Shown here: one piece after another, positions 8,994 to 9,702 of the stretch | Position numbering within the stretch: the first letter of the stretch is position 1 | How the letters are laid out: every line of letters begins with the position of its first letter | DNA from: Nitrospira sp. | GTDB lineage: Bacteria; Nitrospirota; Thermodesulfovibrionia; Thermodesulfovibrionales; SM23-35 | Reading direction: 5' to 3' | DNA length: 9,702 nucleotides | Assembly (NCBI GenBank): GCA_016873595.1 | Contig: VGWZ01000063.1 | Coordinates: 1-9,702, forward strand | Translations under genes and position numbers: made by a program | The notes under the pieces: generated by a model | Databases searched by the model: none | What the model saw: the letters and a program-made list of their open reading frames with translations, nothing else | What the model was told of the DNA's origin: nothing

Positions 8994-9065
8994 AAGTTAA
9001 AAGTTAAGAGTTATGAGTTGAGAGTTTTAAAACTTTTAACTTTTAACCTTCAACTTTTAACTTTT
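8994..9065 (-). repeat. Heptamer array forming a long imperfect inverted repeat between rplJ and rplL
   Basis: On the minus strand, positions 9065 to 9031 are five 7-base units of type AAAAGTT (units 1, 2, 4 and 5 exact, unit 3 GAAGGTT). After TT come five units of the complementary type ending AACTC or AACTT (9028 to 8994). The arms 9063–9029 and 9028–8994 pair at 28 of 35 positions by Watson–Crick plus 2 G·U, with a perfect 12-base palindrome at the centre (9023–9034). The 5' arm contains the rplJ stop codon (9045–9043) and encodes the tail Lys-Leu-Lys-Val-Glu-Gly of L10. The 3' arm ends 5 bases before the rplL ribosome site. The stem is nearly all A–U, so its stability in the transcript is uncertain. 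It could be a mobile or slippage-born intergenic repeat, or an mRNA element; function is not known. Confidence 0.85.
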
Positions 9066-9570
9066 TTTGTTTCAATGATTCAATTGCATAGGCAAAACTA
9101 TTTATCGTTGCATTTAACGCAGCAAGACATTTACCGACAGATGCCTGGAACACACCTGCGAGCATGGATAACAGAACTTCCCTTGGTGGCAGTTCAGCAA
9201 TAGCCTTTATATCTTCTAAAGCACATAACTGACCTTCGATAATACCGCTACTGACCTTGAGCTTCTCGTTTTTCTTTGAGTACTCAAGGACCTTTTTTGC
9301 TGCCACTACTGGATCTTCGTAGCTGATCGCTATCCCCGCAGGACCTTTCATAATGTCTTTTGCAACTGATATAGGCGTCCCTTGAGATGCAATCTTCGCA
9401 AGAGTGTTTTTAACCACTTTGTACTTAATGTCCTTATCTCTTAGAAGCTTCCTCAGCTCAGAAAGCTCAGCAACAGTCAAACCCCTATAATCTGTAAAGA
9501 TTACTGCTTTTGCTTTATCGAACTCGCTTTTCAGTTCTTCTATAACCTGTTCTTTTTTGTCCTTCTTCAG
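9043..9570 (-). CDS. rplJ: 50S ribosomal protein L10 (probable CTG start)
   Basis: L10 anchors L7/L12 dimers to the 23S rRNA stalk base. From a CTG at 9570 the protein has 175 residues, close to the usual 165–180, and begins KKDKKEQVIEELKSEF after the start residue, just as family members do. Conserved blocks are TDYRGLTVAEL (26–36), the RNA-binding KYKVVKNTLAKIA (49–61), KGPAGIAISYEDPV (75–88) and LPPREVLLSMLAGVFQAS (127–144). A C-terminal helix for L7/L12 binding follows. The same frame is open to a TTG at 9603, but that start would add 11 residues unlike L10, read out of frame over the end of rplA. The CTG has an AAGGGGGT site 5 bases upstream and falls 1 base after the rplA stop. No ATG, GTG or TTG lies nearby downstream. 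The last six codons fall in the heptamer repeat, so the extreme tail may be a product of that repeat. Confidence 0.95.
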   Translation of the reverse strand: MKKDKKEQVIEELKSEFDKAKAVIFTDYRGLTVAELSELRKLLRDKDIKYKVVKNTLAKIASQGTPISVAKDIMKGPAGIAISYEDPVVAAKKVLEYSKKNEKLKVSSGIIEGQLCALEDIKAIAELPPREVLLSMLAGVFQASVGKCLAALNATINSFAYAIESLKQKKLKVEG

Positions 9571-9571
9571 C

Positions 9572-9702
9572 TTATACCCCCTTTCCCAGAGATGCTGTAT
9601 CAACAGCTATCCCCGGTCCCATAGTTGATGAGATAAATATCTTTTTGAGATATTTACCTTTGCTTGTTGCCGGCTTCGCCTTGACTATCGAATCAATCAC
9701 TG
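9572..9702 (-). CDS. rplA: 50S ribosomal protein L1, C-terminal end only
   Basis: Only the last 42 complete codons of rplA are inside the window; the 5' part lies beyond the right edge. The sequence has VIDSIVKAKPATSKGKYLKK followed by IFISSTMGPGIAVDTASLGKGV and a TAA at 9574–9572. The KAKP…KGKYLKK and SSTMGPG blocks are hallmarks of the L1 C-terminus. L1 binds 23S rRNA at the mobile L1 stalk near the E site, and in many bacteria it also represses its own messenger. The tail runs somewhat past the GPG block, as in many bacteria. It ends 1 base before the proposed rplJ start, so L1 and L10 translation are probably coupled. Confidence 0.95.
   Translation of the reverse strand, partial: VIDSIVKAKPATSKGKYLKKIFISSTMGPGIAVDTASLGKGV
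9576..9583 (-). promoter_or_regulatory. Ribosome binding site of rplJ, inside the end of rplA
   Basis: AAGGGGGT differs from the ideal AAGGAGGT by one base and stands 5 bases before the CTG at 9570. It overlaps the final Lys-Gly-Val codons of rplA. This site decides in favour of the CTG start over the TTG at 9603, which has only a weaker GGGGA upstream. The junction closely resembles that between rpoB and rpoC. Confidence 0.7.

Noticed and set aside
8560..9000. Plus-strand open frame of 146 codons covering rplL
   Set aside because: It mirrors rplL codon for codon, including the alanine-rich hinge; the rplL reading is unmistakable.
8994..9065. CRISPR array or transcription terminator at the heptamer repeat
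   Set aside because: Units are 7 bases with no spacers, so it is not CRISPR. The stem is A–U rich with no G–C core and no following T-run, and rplL and rpoB continue downstream, so it is not a standard terminator.
9571..9603. TTG at 9603 as the rplJ start, adding 11 residues
   Set aside because: The extension is an out-of-frame copy of the rplA end, does not look like L10, and the better ribosome site and spacing favour CTG at 9570. It is not fully excluded without peptide data.

Overview
This window is one continuous minus-strand gene block, the end of a bacterial rplA–rplJ–rplL–rpoB–rpoC cluster, followed by a small nuclease-family gene. Read in the direction of transcription, from high to low coordinates, it contains the 3' end of rplA (ribosomal protein L1), rplJ (L10), rplL (L7/L12), rpoB (RNA polymerase beta), rpoC (RNA polymerase beta') and a nearly complete Mut7-C family protein that runs off the left edge. 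No gap between genes exceeds 70 bases, and I see no terminator. The long plus-strand reading frames opposite rpoB and rpoC are shadows of the real genes.

The organism is a bacterium with moderately A+T-leaning DNA. Both large polymerase subunits carry the insertions usual in Gram-negative lineages: a coiled-coil insertion near the C-terminal third of beta, and an SI3-like insertion of about 180 residues in the beta' trigger loop. The proteins resemble those of Nitrospirota (Thermodesulfovibrionia) and deltaproteobacteria-like groups. That placement is an impression from the sequence, not a database result. The rifampicin pocket of RpoB has the ordinary sensitive residues.

The genes are packed tightly. 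Gaps are 1 base for rplA–rplJ (if rplJ starts at CTG), 70 bases for rplJ–rplL, 22 bases for rplL–rpoB, 2 bases for rpoB–rpoC and 12 bases for rpoC–Mut7-C. L10 and L7/L12 form the ribosomal stalk and L1 the opposite stalk; beta and beta' form the RNA polymerase core. The cluster therefore co-expresses ribosome and polymerase parts.

I did not find a new multi-gene system. The features worth a second look are: (1) a symmetric array of five plus five heptamers forming a long imperfect inverted repeat between rplJ and rplL, which also encodes the last residues of L10; (2) a probable CTG start codon for rplJ and a TTG start for rpoC, both preceded by nearly the same AAGGGGG–stop–start junction; (3) no room for the usual L10 leader or the rplL–rpoB attenuator region; and (4) a Mut7-C gene placed directly after rpoC, in the same frame and behind a single stop codon.
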